Assembly: GCA_022841915.1 (NCBI GenBank)
Contig: JALHQN010000003.1
Coordinates: forward strand, 248,001-312,000
Origin: Burkholderiales bacterium
GTDB lineage: Bacteria; Pseudomonadota; Gammaproteobacteria; Burkholderiales; WYBJ01
Reading direction: 5' to 3'
Length of the DNA: 64,000 nt
Shown here: one piece after another, positions 28,097 to 39,847 of the stretch
How positions within the stretch are numbered: position 1 is the first letter of the stretch
Layout: each line of letters opens with the position of its first letter
Position numbers and translations under genes: made by a program
The notes under the pieces: generated by a model
What the model saw: only the letters and a program-made list of their open reading frames with translations
Told to the model about the DNA's origin: nothing
The model's database searches: none

Positions 28097-29500
28097 TTAC
28101 TTGCAGGCGTCCTGGGCGTGGTTCGCCGCGGGGTGATGCCAGCCGCCTTGGGGTGCCGCGACTGCATCTGCGGCATCCGGTCCCCAGGTGCCGGGGTCGT
28201 AGACGTGCACTGGGCCGGGTGCGCCGAGCACCGGCTCGATGACGCGCCAGGCGGCCTCCACCGCATCCTGCCGCGCGAACAGGGTCGCGTCGCCTTTCAT
28301 GGCATCGCCCAGCAGGCGTTCATAGGCGCTCGCCTCGTTGTCGCGATCGCTGCAGAACTGCAGGCTCACGTCATCGCCGCGCATCGCGGTGCCGTGCGCC
28401 TTGACCCGGGCGTGGAGGTCGATGCGAACTTGGCCGGGGCCCAGTTCGAAGCGAAACTGGTTCTTTGCCGGTAGGGTCTCGGCGGCGCCGAAAAGATGCT
28501 GTGGCGGCTGGCGCAAGGTCACGCGCACGACGGTGGTGGTGATCGGCAGACGCTTGCCGGTGCGGATCAGGAACGGCACGCCCGCCCAGCGCCAGGAATC
28601 GACGAACAGACGCATGGCCGCGAAGGTTTCTACCTGGGAGTCTTTCGCGACGCCTTCTTCGGTCAGGTAACCGCGATACTGGCCGCGAAGCAAGTCGCGC
28701 TCTTCGAGCGGCCGAATGGCGCGCATGACCTTGGTTTTCTCGTCGCGGATCGCCTCGCTGTCCGCGCTCGTCGGGGGTTCCATGGCGAGCAGGGCGAGCA
28801 CCTGGAGCAGATGGTTCTGCACCACGTCGCGCATCGCGCCGACCTGCTCGTAGAAATGGCCGCGGCCTTCGACGCCGAAGGTTTCGGCCATGTCGATCTG
28901 CACCGACTCGATGTAGTGTCGGTTCCAGATCGGCTCCATGAACGCGTTGGCGAAACGGAAGTAGAGCAGGTTCTGTACCGGCTCCTTGCCGAGGTAGTGG
29001 TCGATGCGAAATATCGCCGATTCGTCGAAATGCCGCCGCAGCAACTGGTTGAGTGTGTGCGCCGAGGCGAGGTCGCGGCCGAACGGCTTCTCGACGATGA
29101 GGCGGCCGTTCGCCGCGCATGGAATCGATGCAAGCCCCTCGATCACGTGCTCGAACGAGCCGGGAGGCACGGCCAGGTAGAAGAGCGGGTGGCGTGCTCG
29201 GCCCAGAGTCTTGCAGATCTGATCGTAGGTGGATTCATCGCTGTACTCTCCGCGCACGTAGTGCAACTGGGCAATGACCCGTGCCAGAACGCTCTGATCG
29301 TCCACGCCCGCATCCTTGAGGCTCGCGGCGACCTGACTGCGCAGCCTTTCGCCATCCCAGGGACTGCGCGCCACGCCGACGACCGGCATGTCGAGCATGT
29401 CGTGGATTGCCAAACCTGCCAGTGCGGGCAGAAGCTTCTTGTACGCGAGATCGCCGGTGATGCCGAAGATGACGATAGCGTCGGAGCGCGGTGGGCTCAT
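28097..29500 (-). CDS. zwf: Glucose-6-phosphate 1-dehydrogenase
   Basis: First enzyme of the oxidative pentose phosphate pathway, 467 residues, oxidising glucose 6-phosphate to 6-phosphogluconolactone with NAD(P)+. It has the nucleotide motif [17 protein letters not shown], the substrate-binding and catalytic [15 protein letters not shown], and IEKP-like IVEKPFGRD. It overlaps the gnd stop codon by four bases, so gnd and zwf are translated together; no 6-phosphogluconolactonase gene is adjacent. GAGGG before the ATG supports the start. Confidence 0.96.
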   Translation of the reverse strand: MSPPRSDAIVIFGITGDLAYKKLLPALAGLAIHDMLDMPVVGVARSPWDGERLRSQVAASLKDAGVDDQSVLARVIAQLHYVRGEYSDESTYDQICKTLGRARHPLFYLAVPPGSFEHVIEGLASIPCAANGRLIVEKPFGRDLASAHTLNQLLRRHFDESAIFRIDHYLGKEPVQNLLYFRFANAFMEPIWNRHYIESVQIDMAETFGVEGRGHFYEQVGAMRDVVQNHLLQVLALLAMEPPTSADSEAIRDEKTKVMRAIRPLEERDLLRGQYRGYLTEEGVAKDSQVETFAAMRLFVDSWRWAGVPFLIRTGKRLPITTTVVRVTLRQPPQHLFGAAETLPAKNQFRFELGPGQVRIDLHARVKAHGTAMRGDDVSLQFCSDRDNEASAYERLLGDAMKGDATLFARQDAVEAAWRVIEPVLGAPGPVHVYDPGTWGPDAADAVAAPQGGWHHPAANHAQDACK

Positions 29501-30468
29501 GATGCCCTCTTCGGTGGCTCGACATGGCCCCCGAACTCATTGCGCAGCGCCGAGAGCAACTTGTCGGCGAAGGCGCTTTCGCCGCGGGAACTGAAGCGCG
29601 CGAACAAGGCTGCGCTCAGAACCGGCAGCGGGACGCCGGCCTCGACGCCGGCGTGTATGGTCCAGCGGCCTTCGCCGGAATCCGCCACGTGTCCCTCGAA
29701 GCCAGCGAGCGACGGATCGCTCTGCAGGGCTCGCGCCGCCAGATCGAGCAGCCAGGAGCGAACCACGCTGCCGCGCCGCCACAGTTCGGCGATTTCACCG
29801 ATCTCGCTGTCGACGATTGCCTGAGAGGGGCCGCGGGCATGATGCAGCAAATTCATGCCTTCGGCATAGGCGGCCATGAGGCCGTATTCGATGCCGTTAT
29901 GGACCATCTTGACGTAGTGGCCGGCGCCGATCGGGCCGCAGTGCAGATAACCTTCGTCGACGGTGCTGCCTGCCGTGCTGGCGGACGTGGGCGGGGTTGC
30001 GTCACGGCCGGGCGCCAGTGCGCGAAATATCGGGTCGAGGAAGCGCACCGTCTGCGGCTTTCCGCCGATCATCAGGCAGAAACCCTGCTCCAGCCCCCAG
30101 ATCCCGCCGCTCGTGCCGACGTCCACGAATTCGATTTCGGCCGCGGCAAGCGATTCGCCTCGCCGAATGGAATCGAGGTAGCGAGAGTTACCGCCGTCGA
30201 TGACGATGTCGCCGGGCGAGAGCAGGGGGCGCAGTTCGTCGAGCACGCTTTCGACAGCACCCGCCGGGACCATCAGCCATACCACGCGAGGCTGGGGCAG
30301 GGATTCTGCAAGAGATGCAAGCGAGGCAACCGGGAGCGCGCCTTCCGCCGCGAGTTCCGTCGCGGCTTCCGGCCTGGGGTCGTACACGGCGCAGTCATGG
30401 CCGGCGCGCAAGAGGCGGCGAGTCATGTTCGCCCCCATGCGTCCCAGCCCCAGCATTGCGAGCTTCAT
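29497..30468 (-). CDS. gnd: 6-phosphogluconate dehydrogenase, decarboxylating (short, GndA type)
   Basis: A 323-residue enzyme converting 6-phosphogluconate to ribulose 5-phosphate and CO2. It begins [20 protein letters not shown] (nucleotide fold) and carries [32 protein letters not shown] and [20 protein letters not shown]. The short form is usually NAD+-preferring, unlike the 470-residue NADP+ enzyme. The frame continues far upstream, but GGGAG and family length select the ATG at 30468. It forms an operon with zwf. Confidence 0.94.
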   Translation of the reverse strand: MKLAMLGLGRMGANMTRRLLRAGHDCAVYDPRPEAATELAAEGALPVASLASLAESLPQPRVVWLMVPAGAVESVLDELRPLLSPGDIVIDGGNSRYLDSIRRGESLAAAEIEFVDVGTSGGIWGLEQGFCLMIGGKPQTVRFLDPIFRALAPGRDATPPTSASTAGSTVDEGYLHCGPIGAGHYVKMVHNGIEYGLMAAYAEGMNLLHHARGPSQAIVDSEIGEIAELWRRGSVVRSWLLDLAARALQSDPSLAGFEGHVADSGEGRWTIHAGVEAGVPLPVLSAALFARFSSRGESAFADKLLSALRNEFGGHVEPPKRAS

Positions 30469-30494
30469 GCGGGGGGCTCCCTCGGTATGCGTGT

Positions 30495-30530
30495 GCGCCT
30501 TCCCCGGCATCGCAAGGCCGGGGAAGGCGC
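30495..30530 (-). terminator. Very strong hairpin between suhB and gnd
   Basis: A perfect 14-bp stem (GCGCCTTCCCCGGC at 30495-30508, its complement at 30517-30530) with an 8-base loop lies just four bases after the suhB stop. There is no T-run, so it may be a terminator, an attenuator or an RNA-stability element between suhB and gnd-zwf. Confidence 0.55.
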
Positions 30531-30533
30531 GGG

Positions 30534-31376
30534 TCAATCCACCGGTTTGGTGGCCGGCCGAGCGTCCTGCTTCGTGCGCAAGGCGGGGGTCAGATGCGGC
30601 GCCATGATCTGCACGAGTTGCCCGAACACCTTGGGATTGCCCGCACAAACGTTGCCCGTCTCCATGTAGCTGTCGTTGCCTTCGAGATCGCCGACCAGCC
30701 CGCCGGCCTCGAGAATGAGCAGGGCCCCCGCCGCGATGTCCCACGGGGAGAGGCCGAATTCCCAAAAGCCGTCCAGCCTGCCGGCTGCGACATAGGCCAG
30801 ATCGAGCGAGGCCGCACCGGGACGTCGCACGCCGGGCGTCTTTTGCAGCACGTCGCGCAAGATCCCCAGATAGGCGTCGAGGTGAGTGAACTGCTTGAAC
30901 GGCAGTCCGGTGCCGATCAGAGCTTCGCCCAAGCGGACTCGCCGTGACACCCGCAGGCGCGTCTCGTTGAGGAACGCGCCGCGTCCGCGGCTGGCGGTGA
31001 ATAGGTCGTTGCGGGTCGGATCGTAGATCACGGCCTGGTTCAGCACGCCGCGGTGCATGAGCGCAATGGAGACCGCGTACTGGGGAAAGCCGTGGAGGAA
31101 GTTCGTGGTGCCGTCGAGCGGATCGATGATCCAGACGTATTCGGAGCGGCCGGTCGCGCCGCTTTCCTCTGCTAGAATCGCGTGGTCGGGGTAGGCGGTA
31201 CGCAGCATCTCTACGATGCACCGCTCCGCCTCGTGGTCGACCTCGGAGACGAAGTCGTTCGCACTCTTGGTGCGAACCGTCAGCAAATCGAGGTTTCTCG
31301 TCGCGCGATTGATGATGCTTCCGGCTCTGCGCGCGGCTTTCACCGCGGTATTGAGCATGGGATGGATGGTGTTCAC
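30534..31376 (-). CDS. suhB: Inositol-1-monophosphatase family protein SuhB
   Basis: A 280-residue Mg2+/Li+-type phosphatase; SuhB also joins the rRNA antitermination complex. Motifs are [10 protein letters not shown] (metal Glu), [17 protein letters not shown] (metal Asp residues) and the C-terminal [17 protein letters not shown]. The start is a GTG at 31376, giving an N terminus that reaches [18 protein letters not shown] as in E. coli. It is divergent from trmJ across about 70 bases, the usual arrangement in beta- and gammaproteobacteria. Confidence 0.95.
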   Translation of the reverse strand: MNTIHPMLNTAVKAARRAGSIINRATRNLDLLTVRTKSANDFVSEVDHEAERCIVEMLRTAYPDHAILAEESGATGRSEYVWIIDPLDGTTNFLHGFPQYAVSIALMHRGVLNQAVIYDPTRNDLFTASRGRGAFLNETRLRVSRRVRLGEALIGTGLPFKQFTHLDAYLGILRDVLQKTPGVRRPGAASLDLAYVAAGRLDGFWEFGLSPWDIAAGALLILEAGGLVGDLEGNDSYMETGNVCAGNPKVFGQLVQIMAPHLTPALRTKQDARPATKPVD

Positions 31377-31445
31377 GTGTTCTCTTACTCGCGCTGGTGC
31401 AGCCTTACATTCTAGCAGGGCATCGACTCAAACCAGGAGTTCGGC

Positions 31446-32183
31446 GTGAATGAGTTCCAAGCGCTGCGCAACATCCGCGTGGTGTTGTGCGAGCCCAGTC
31501 ACCCCGGCAATATCGGTGCGGCGGCCCGGGCGTTGAAGACGATGGGCCTCGGGCGCCTCGTTTTGGTCAATCCCAAGGCTTATCCTCATCCCGAGGCTGA
31601 AGCAAGGGCCTCCGGAGCGCTGGATGTGCTCGGCAATGCACAATGTTTTCCCGATCTCGATGCGGCGCTGGCAGGGACGCTCTTCGTCGGCGGGCTGAGT
31701 GCACGGCGCCGCGACCTGACCCCCGTGGTGACCGAGGTTCGAGCGGCCGCCCAGGAGTTCGTGGCGGCGGCCGGTCAGGGCGAGGTGGCCATCGTGTTCG
31801 GCACCGAGCGCAGCGGACTGAGCATCGAATCCTTAAGCCGCTGTCATCGCCTGGTGCGCATTCCCGCCAATCCTGAATATCCCTCGCTCAATCTTGCAGC
31901 CTCGGTGCAGATCATGGCTTACGAGTTGCGCTGCGCCTGCCTCGACGGGCAAGTCGACGGTCCGCAGGGCAGTGAAGAGCGGCCTGCGAGTCATGAAGAA
32001 GTGGAAGGCATGATTGCTCACCTGGAGCAGACCATGCGGTCCACCGGTTTCATCCATCCCGAGCGCCCGGGGCGGCTGGTGCAGCGCATGCGGCGCATGT
32101 TCGGGCGGGCTCGTCCGGAGACCGAAGAGATCGCCATACTGAGGGGCTTCTTCCATTCCGTGCTGGAGCAGCGCGAGCGATGA
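31446..32183 (+). CDS. trmJ: tRNA (Cm32/Um32) 2'-O-methyltransferase TrmJ
   Basis: A 245-residue SPOUT methyltransferase that methylates the 2'-OH of nucleotide 32 in tRNA anticodon loops. It shows IRVVLCEPSHPGNIGAAARA, AIVFGTERSGLS and NPEYPSLNLAASVQIMAYEL, the knot motifs of the SpoU/TrmJ family. The start is GTG (CCAGGAG seven bases upstream). It leads the trmJ-cysE-iscR order common next to iron-sulfur operons. Confidence 0.94.
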   Translation: MNEFQALRNIRVVLCEPSHPGNIGAAARALKTMGLGRLVLVNPKAYPHPEAEARASGALDVLGNAQCFPDLDAALAGTLFVGGLSARRRDLTPVVTEVRAAAQEFVAAAGQGEVAIVFGTERSGLSIESLSRCHRLVRIPANPEYPSLNLAASVQIMAYELRCACLDGQVDGPQGSEERPASHEEVEGMIAHLEQTMRSTGFIHPERPGRLVQRMRRMFGRARPETEEIAILRGFFHSVLEQRER

Positions 32184-32270
32184 GGAGAACAATTGACGCC
32201 CGCGCTGCGCGTGCCGGTTACACTAAGCGCTCATTCCCCCGGTCGGTCGTTGCGTTCTGATCCTCCAGCC

Positions 32271-33002
32271 ATGTTCAGTCGTCTTCGAGAAGATATCGCA
32301 GTTGTTTTCGAGCGCGACCCCGCTGCGCGCTCGACGTGGGAAGTGCTGACCTGCTATCCGGGGTTGCATGCGATTCTCATGCACAGGCTCGCGCACGCCC
32401 TCTGGGTGGCGGGTCTGAAGTGGTTGGCGCGCTTCGTATCGCATATCGGGCGCTGGTTGACCGGCATCGAGATTCATCCCGGAGCGACCATAGGTCGGCG
32501 GTTTTTCATCGACCACGGCATGGGCGTGGTGATCGGCGAGACGTCCGAAATCGGGGACGACTGCACCCTGTATCACGCGGTCACGCTCGGCGGCACGACA
32601 TGGAACAAGGGCAAGCGACATCCGACCCTCGTGAACAATGTCGTGGTCGGGGCGGGAGCGAAGATTCTCGGCCCGATCACCGTCGGCAGCGGCGCCAAGG
32701 TCGGTTCGAACGCGGTAGTGGTCAAGGACGTGCCCGACGGCGCAACGGTGGTCGGCATTCCTGCGCGCGTGGTCGGAGGCGCCGAGGCGCCGGCCGACGG
32801 GTTTGCCGCTTACGCGGTGAGCCGCGACATGAACGACCCTGTGGTGCAGGCGCTGCACCGGCTGATCGATCATTCCAGTCATGCCGACAAGCGCATCGAC
32901 GCCCTCGTCGCAGCGATAAAAGAGGCTGGAATCGCGATCGAGGAAGGCCCTGCCGAAGCTAAACCATTCGACGTGAACTACCTGAACAGAATTGTTGACT
33001 AA
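32271..33002 (+). CDS. cysE: Serine O-acetyltransferase CysE
   Basis: A 243-residue enzyme making O-acetylserine, the carbon skeleton for cysteine. N-terminal helices ([20 protein letters not shown]) precede a left-handed hexapeptide-repeat domain: [53 protein letters not shown]. The catalytic His residues lie in DHGMG and LYHAV. The ATG at 32271 matches family starts better than the upstream one at 32193. Its stop codon overlaps the -35 of the iscR promoter, and cysteine supply fits the sulfur needs of the operon that follows. Confidence 0.94.
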   Translation: MFSRLREDIAVVFERDPAARSTWEVLTCYPGLHAILMHRLAHALWVAGLKWLARFVSHIGRWLTGIEIHPGATIGRRFFIDHGMGVVIGETSEIGDDCTLYHAVTLGGTTWNKGKRHPTLVNNVVVGAGAKILGPITVGSGAKVGSNAVVVKDVPDGATVVGIPARVVGGAEAPADGFAAYAVSRDMNDPVVQALHRLIDHSSHADKRIDALVAAIKEAGIAIEEGPAEAKPFDVNYLNRIVD

Positions 33003-33023
33003 TACGCTTGGGAAATCTATAGT
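32995..33023 (+). promoter_or_regulatory. Promoter of the iscR-suf operon
   Basis: TTGACT (32995-33000) and TATAGT (33018-33023) are separated by exactly 17 bases: a strong sigma-70 promoter. The -35 overlaps the end of cysE. The -10 is covered by the IscR operator, so repression by occlusion is expected. The leader to the iscR ATG is about 75 bases. Confidence 0.85.
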
Positions 33024-33043
33024 TGACTGCGTTGATCAACTAT
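33019..33043 (+). promoter_or_regulatory. IscR type 1 operator
   Basis: The 25-base site matches the type 1 IscR consensus closely: ATA-GTT-GACT on the left and TC-AAC-TAT on the right, inside a 10-bp perfect inverted repeat (33017-33026 with 33036-33045). Type 1 sites are bound by cluster-loaded IscR, which represses its own operon when iron-sulfur supply is sufficient. Overlap with the -10 fits that role. Confidence 0.8.
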
Positions 33044-33104
33044 AGCTCGGCGAGAGGACGACGCCTCCCGCCGCTCTCACCACAGACCCAAGCGAGGTGC
33101 TGCG

Positions 33105-33578
33105 ATGCGACTGACGACCAAGGGACGGTTTGCCGTGACGGCCATGATGGACCTGGCGCTGCGCGGAGGCAGCGGGCCGGTCACGCTGGCCGAGATCAGC
33201 GGGCGACAAGGGATATCGCTTTCCTATCTGGAGCAGCTCTTCGGCAAGTTGCGTCGCCATGCCCTGGTCAGTAGCGTGCGCGGGCCCGGGGGCGGCTACC
33301 GGCTCGCCAAACCCATCCAAGACATCGCGGTGGCCGACATCATTTTGGCCGTGGACGAGCCGATCGACGCAACCCAGTGCGCCGGCAAAGAAAACTGCAA
33401 GGACGACCACAAGTGCCTCACTCACGACTTGTGGGCGAATCTCAATACCCACATCTTCAACTACCTGCGTTCGGTCACGCTGGCCGAGCTGGTTCGCAAC
33501 CATCAGAACGCGGGCAGCGTATCGGTGATTCAGGTGGCCGAGCGCCGGCCTGGCACGTCGAGCACGGTACCTGCGTGA
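33105..33578 (+). CDS. iscR: Iron-sulfur cluster regulator IscR (Rrf2 family)
   Basis: A 157-residue winged-helix regulator. The start [20 protein letters not shown] and recognition region [20 protein letters not shown] are typical. Cluster ligands Cys92, Cys98, Cys104 and His107 (in [16 protein letters not shown]) are at the same numbers as in E. coli IscR, so it should bind a [2Fe-2S] cluster. GAGGTG precedes the ATG. Unlike most relatives in this gene order it heads a SUF rather than an ISC operon. Confidence 0.95.
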   Translation: MRLTTKGRFAVTAMMDLALRGGSGPVTLAEISGRQGISLSYLEQLFGKLRRHALVSSVRGPGGGYRLAKPIQDIAVADIILAVDEPIDATQCAGKENCKDDHKCLTHDLWANLNTHIFNYLRSVTLAELVRNHQNAGSVSVIQVAERRPGTSSTVPA

Positions 33579-33614
33579 ATCTCGGATAGTCGAACACAAA
33601 GAAGGATGACGACC

Positions 33615-33958
33615 ATGGCGATCACACTTTCGGAAAGCGCTGCAAAGCACATCCAGAAGCAACTGGCCAAGCGCGGCCGAGGGATCGGCTTGCGTCTGGG
33701 GGTCAAGCGGGTGGGTTGTTCCGGATTCGCCTACACCATGGATTACGCAGATCAGGTGGAAGGCAACGATGTGACGTTCGATTCGCATGACGCGAAAGTG
33801 ATCATCGATCGGGAAGCGCTCTCCTACCTCGACGGAACCTTCGTCGATTTCCGGCGCGAGGGCTTGTCAGAGTCGTTCAAGTTCGACAATCCGAACGTTT
33901 CGGCCACCTGCGGTTGCGGGGAAAGTTTCAGCATCGACAAGAACGCGGGCGTAGCGGC

Positions 33959-33962
<4 letters not shown>
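33615..33962 (+). CDS. sufA: A-type iron-sulfur carrier (SufA/IscA)
   Basis: A 115-residue carrier protein from the ATG at 33615 (GAAGGA eight bases upstream; the ATG at 33606 is too close to it). The three cluster-binding cysteines are in RVGCSGFAY and TCGCGES near the C terminus. It moves [2Fe-2S] or [4Fe-4S] clusters to target proteins. Its stop overlaps the sufB start by four bases. In this context SufA is the better name than IscA. Confidence 0.92.
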
Positions 33963-36180
<2,218 letters not shown>

Positions 36181-36188
36181 CGCGTCCC

Positions 36189-37487
36189 ATGGTCCAGTCC
36201 CCCTTCATGAGTGCTTTGCTCGACGGGCCGCCGGCAAGTGCTTCCGGCACGGCCTGGTTCGATCGGCTCCGGGCGCAGGCGCTGGAGCGCGCGAATTCCG
36301 TGCCGTTGCCGACGACCCGCGAAGAAGAATGGCGCTTTACCGACTTGTCCCCGCTGACGCGCCTGTCCTTTCATCCGGCTACGGATGCGGTCGACATCGG
36401 CGCAGAGGCGGCGCATGCGCTGCTGTTTCCCGAAGCGCACGCGAGGCTGGTATTCGTCGACGGCGTGTTGTCCAGCGCTCTGTCGAAGCTGCCTGCGAGC
36501 GCTGGCCTGCATGTGCTCGATCTGCGTCAGGCCTTGTCAGAGCATGGAAGCCTGCTCGAACGTCATTTGGGCCAGTCGGTCACGAACGAGTCCAACGTCT
36601 TTGCCGCACTGAACACGGCTTTCCTGCGTCACGCCGCCGTTGTCGTCGTCGATCCCGGGTGCGAGGTGTCGGCACCGGTGCACGTGTTGCACGTGGCCAC
36701 TCGACGCGAACAGGCGCATGCGGTTTACCCGCGCACACTTCTGATTGCCGGCAAGGCGAGCCGTTGTTCGTTGATCGAGGATTTCGTGGCGCTGGGCGAG
36801 GCAAACTACTTCAGCGCACCTGTCAGCGAGATCGTCCTCGATGCCGATGCATGCGTTTCGCACGCGCGTCTGCAGCGCGAGGCGGCCGATGCGTTCCAGC
36901 TCGGCAGCTGCTCGGTCAAGCAGGCGGCGGGCAGCCGATACGAGCTCGTCAACGTCGCATTGGGCGCGCGCTTGTCGCGGTTGGACATCGCGGTGCGCCA
37001 TGACGGTCAAGGCTGCGACACGACGATGGCGGGCCTTGCTCTGATCGATCGGCGCCAGCTTGCCGACACGCACAGCAGCGTCGACCATGCGCATGCGCAA
37101 GGCAAGCTGCGCCAGCTCTACAAATGTGTCGTCGGCGGGGCGGCGCACGCTGTGTTCAACGGCAAGATTCTCGTGCGCGAGGGCGCGCAGCAAACCGATG
37201 CCGGGCAGTCTTGCCGCGGTCTGCTGCTCTCCGATCGTGCGCGTATCGATGCCAAGCCGCAGCTCGAGATCTTCGCTGATGACGTGAAGTGCGCTCATGG
37301 GGCTGCCATCGGTCAGCTCGATCCGGACGAAACCTTCTATCTGCAGACTCGCGGCCTGTCGAACGAGCGCGCCCGAAATCTGCTCACGTATGCCTTTGCA
37401 GCCGAAGTCATCGAGCGCATCCCGGTGGCCACCTTGCGCTCCGCCCTGGCAAAGATCGTGCTGGAGCGCACTCAGGAGGCAGCATGA
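36189..37487 (+). CDS. sufD: SUF scaffold partner SufD
   Basis: A 432-residue SufD, beta-helix partner of SufB. The N terminus includes TTREEEWRFTDLSPL and the C terminus GAAIGQLDPDETFYLQTRGL, followed by helix NERARNLLTYAFAAEVIERI, both diagnostic. An alternative ATG at 36207 would shorten it by six residues. The stop overlaps sufS by four bases. Confidence 0.94.
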   Translation: MVQSPFMSALLDGPPASASGTAWFDRLRAQALERANSVPLPTTREEEWRFTDLSPLTRLSFHPATDAVDIGAEAAHALLFPEAHARLVFVDGVLSSALSKLPASAGLHVLDLRQALSEHGSLLERHLGQSVTNESNVFAALNTAFLRHAAVVVVDPGCEVSAPVHVLHVATRREQAHAVYPRTLLIAGKASRCSLIEDFVALGEANYFSAPVSEIVLDADACVSHARLQREAADAFQLGSCSVKQAAGSRYELVNVALGARLSRLDIAVRHDGQGCDTTMAGLALIDRRQLADTHSSVDHAHAQGKLRQLYKCVVGGAAHAVFNGKILVREGAQQTDAGQSCRGLLLSDRARIDAKPQLEIFADDVKCAHGAAIGQLDPDETFYLQTRGLSNERARNLLTYAFAAEVIERIPVATLRSALAKIVLERTQEAA

Positions 37488-38755
37488 GCAAAGCCGTTGC
37501 AGCAACCCAGGGCGCCTCGCGCGCGGACGATCTCGGCTTCGACGTCGAGCGTGTGCGCGAGGATTTCCCCATCTTGCGCTTGAAGGTGAACGACAAGCCG
37601 CTGGTATTCCTGGACAACGCCGCATCGAGCCAGATGCCGCAGCAGGTGATCGACCGTTACGTCAAGTACCGCACCTCGGAGCACGCCAACATCCACCGCG
37701 GCGTGCACTATCTGAGCGAAGTCGCCACTCGTGAATACGAAGCCGTGCGCGGCAAAGTGCGCGGCTTGCTCAATGCGCGCGAAGAGCGCGAAATCGTCTA
37801 CACCAGCGGCACCACCGAATCGATCAACTTGGTGGCCCACGGGTACGGGCGCAAGTTCATCGGCGCAGGCGACGAGATCATTCTCTCGGTGCTGGAGCAT
37901 CATTCCAACATCGTGCCCTGGCAAATGCTTGCCGAAGAGAAGGGCGCTCGCATTCGCGTCGTCCCGTGCGACGACGCCGGTGAGCTGCTCGTCGAGGAGT
38001 ACCGCAAACTGTTCTCGCCGCGCACGCGCTTCGTGGGCTTGACGCATGTTTCGAATGCGCTCGGCACGGTGAATCCGGTGAAGGAAATGGTGGCCATCGC
38101 GCATGCCCACGGTGTGCCGGTGCTGCTCGATGGCGCCCAGGCGGCGCCCCATCTCGGGGTCGACGTGCAGGATCTCGATTGCGACTTCTACGCCTTCTCC
38201 GGTCACAAGATGTGCGGCCCCACGGGTGTGGGCATTCTCTACGGCAAGGCCGAGCATCTGCAGGCCATGCAGCCCTTCAAGGGTGGCGGTGACATGATTC
38301 TCTCGGTCACCTTCGAGAAGACGGTCTATGCCGACATCCCGCACAAGTTCGAAGCGGGCACGCCGCCGATCGCCGAAGTGATCGGTTTGGGTGCGGCGAT
38401 CGACTACCTGCAAGCCATCGGTTTGGGAGCGATCAAGGCGCACGAAGACGAATTGCTGCGCTATGCGACCGATCGCGTCGGGGCCATCGAAGGGGTGCGT
38501 CTCATCGGTACTGCCGGCCACAAAGCCGCGGTGCTGTCGTTCGAGGTCGAAGGCGTGCATCCGCACGATGTCGGCACGCTGCTCAATGAAGATGCAGTGG
38601 CTGTGCGCACCGGACATCACTGTGCGCAGCCGGTGATGCAGCGTTTCGGCGTACCTGCGACTGCGCGGGCTTCGTTCGCGTTCTACAACACGCTGCAGGA
38701 AGTCGATGTCCTGGTCGATGCGATCAGGAAGGTCCAGAAGGTATTCGCCGGATGA
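37484..38755 (+). CDS. sufS: Cysteine desulfurase SufS
   Basis: A 423-residue PLP enzyme of the class II aminotransferase-like desulfurases, releasing sulfur from cysteine as a persulfide. It has VFLDNAASSQMPQQVIDRY, the PLP lysine in FSGHKMCGPTGVG near 240, and the active cysteine in TGHHCAQPVMQRFG near 380. It is followed by a SufU gene, its usual sulfur acceptor. Overlaps of four bases on both sides. Confidence 0.95.
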   Translation: MSKAVAATQGASRADDLGFDVERVREDFPILRLKVNDKPLVFLDNAASSQMPQQVIDRYVKYRTSEHANIHRGVHYLSEVATREYEAVRGKVRGLLNAREEREIVYTSGTTESINLVAHGYGRKFIGAGDEIILSVLEHHSNIVPWQMLAEEKGARIRVVPCDDAGELLVEEYRKLFSPRTRFVGLTHVSNALGTVNPVKEMVAIAHAHGVPVLLDGAQAAPHLGVDVQDLDCDFYAFSGHKMCGPTGVGILYGKAEHLQAMQPFKGGGDMILSVTFEKTVYADIPHKFEAGTPPIAEVIGLGAAIDYLQAIGLGAIKAHEDELLRYATDRVGAIEGVRLIGTAGHKAAVLSFEVEGVHPHDVGTLLNEDAVAVRTGHHCAQPVMQRFGVPATARASFAFYNTLQEVDVLVDAIRKVQKVFAG

Positions 38756-39252
38756 GTGCTGCCAACCAGCTCTACCAGGAAGTCATCCTGGATCACAACC
38801 GCAAGCCGCGCAACTGGGGCAAGCTCGACGACGCGAGCCGTCACGCCGAGGGCCTCAATCCCTTGTGTGGCGATCACATCTGGGTCTACCTCAAGCTCAA
38901 TGACAAACGGATCGAGGGGATCAGCTTCGAAGGGCAAAGCTGCGCGATCTGCAAAGCGTCCGCGTCGATGATGACGCACGCAGTCAAGGGCAAGAGCATC
39001 GATGAGGCGCTGACACTCGGGCAAGAATTCCGCGACATGTCGACGGGCAAGCTCGATCCGCAGTCTGGCGATCATCACCTCGGGCGGCTCACGGTGTTCG
39101 CGGGGGTGCGTGACCTGCCGACCCGCGTCAAGTGCGCCATCCTGCCGTGGCATACGCTGCACTCGGCGATCCATTCAATCGAACAGGTCTCGACCGAGGG
39201 CGAAGCCGATCCCGTCCCCGGCGCCGGCCTGGAGCGCACCGACCATGCCTAA
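38752..39252 (+). CDS. sufU: SufU sulfur-acceptor protein
   Basis: A 166-residue zinc-binding sulfur-transfer partner of SufS. Ligand and acceptor cysteines lie in LNPLCGDHI, QSCAICKAS and TRVKCAILPWHTL, the SufU pattern rather than that of scaffold IscU. SufU typifies Gram-positive SUF systems; enteric bacteria use SufE, and no SufE gene is present here. It overlaps the nfu start by eight bases. Confidence 0.93.
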   Translation: MSAANQLYQEVILDHNRKPRNWGKLDDASRHAEGLNPLCGDHIWVYLKLNDKRIEGISFEGQSCAICKASASMMTHAVKGKSIDEALTLGQEFRDMSTGKLDPQSGDHHLGRLTVFAGVRDLPTRVKCAILPWHTLHSAIHSIEQVSTEGEADPVPGAGLERTDHA

Positions 39253-39808
39253 GATCGCCGAAATCGACGGAACACCGAACCCGAACGCGAAGAAGTTCAT
39301 CCTCAAGGAGCCGCTCACTTGGGGCGTCTCGCGTTCTTATGACAATTCGGCGCAGGCGCAGGAGGATCCTCTGGCGGCGCAGCTGTTCGACATCGAGCAT
39401 GTCACGAATGTGTTCTACGTCGACCACTGGATCACCGTCACCCAGGACGGCGGAGCCGACTGGCCGGAACTGCTGCGCAAGCTCGCCGAGCCCATACGCA
39501 ACGCACCCTCCGCCGAGGTCCAGTCGCAGCAGTATGCCGCCGCCCCGAGCGCGCCGAGCACCGAGAAAATGACGCCGGAGGAGCAGGAGCGGTTCTCCCG
39601 CATCAGCGAGTTGCTCGACGAACAGGTGCGCCCCTACCTGCAGGGCGATGGCGGCGATCTTTTCGTCGTCGGTCTCAAGGGCAATGTGCTCGAGGTGCAC
39701 TACCAGGGTGCTTGCGGGAGTTGTCCGAGTTCCCTGTCGGGCACGCTGGCCGGCATCGAGAGCCTGGTGCGATCCATCGAGCCCGAGATCGAGGTCGTCG
39801 CTGTCTGA
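39245..39808 (+). CDS. Nfu-type iron-sulfur carrier (Nfu N domain plus NifU C domain)
   Basis: A 187-residue two-domain protein. The N-terminal Nfu_N domain begins MPKIAEIDGTPNPNAKKFIL; the C-terminal NifU-like domain has YLQGDGGDLFVVGLKGNVLE and the cluster ligands CGSCPSS. It delivers [4Fe-4S] clusters. A Pro/Ala-rich linker (about 95-115) joins the two. Position directly after sufU supports a role in the same pathway. Confidence 0.92.
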   Translation: MPKIAEIDGTPNPNAKKFILKEPLTWGVSRSYDNSAQAQEDPLAAQLFDIEHVTNVFYVDHWITVTQDGGADWPELLRKLAEPIRNAPSAEVQSQQYAAAPSAPSTEKMTPEEQERFSRISELLDEQVRPYLQGDGGDLFVVGLKGNVLEVHYQGACGSCPSSLSGTLAGIESLVRSIEPEIEVVAV

Positions 39809-39847
39809 GCCGCAGACTCCTCCGCGCCCCATGACTGCATTGTCAGG

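Noticed and set aside
30469-31221. N-terminal extension of the gnd frame through suhB
   Set aside because: Out-of-frame reading of suhB; the nucleotide fold starts at 30468.
33026-33040. TTGATCAA within the iscR operator as an FNR site
   Set aside because: Half-sites lack the four-base spacer; the bases are explained by the IscR inverted repeat.
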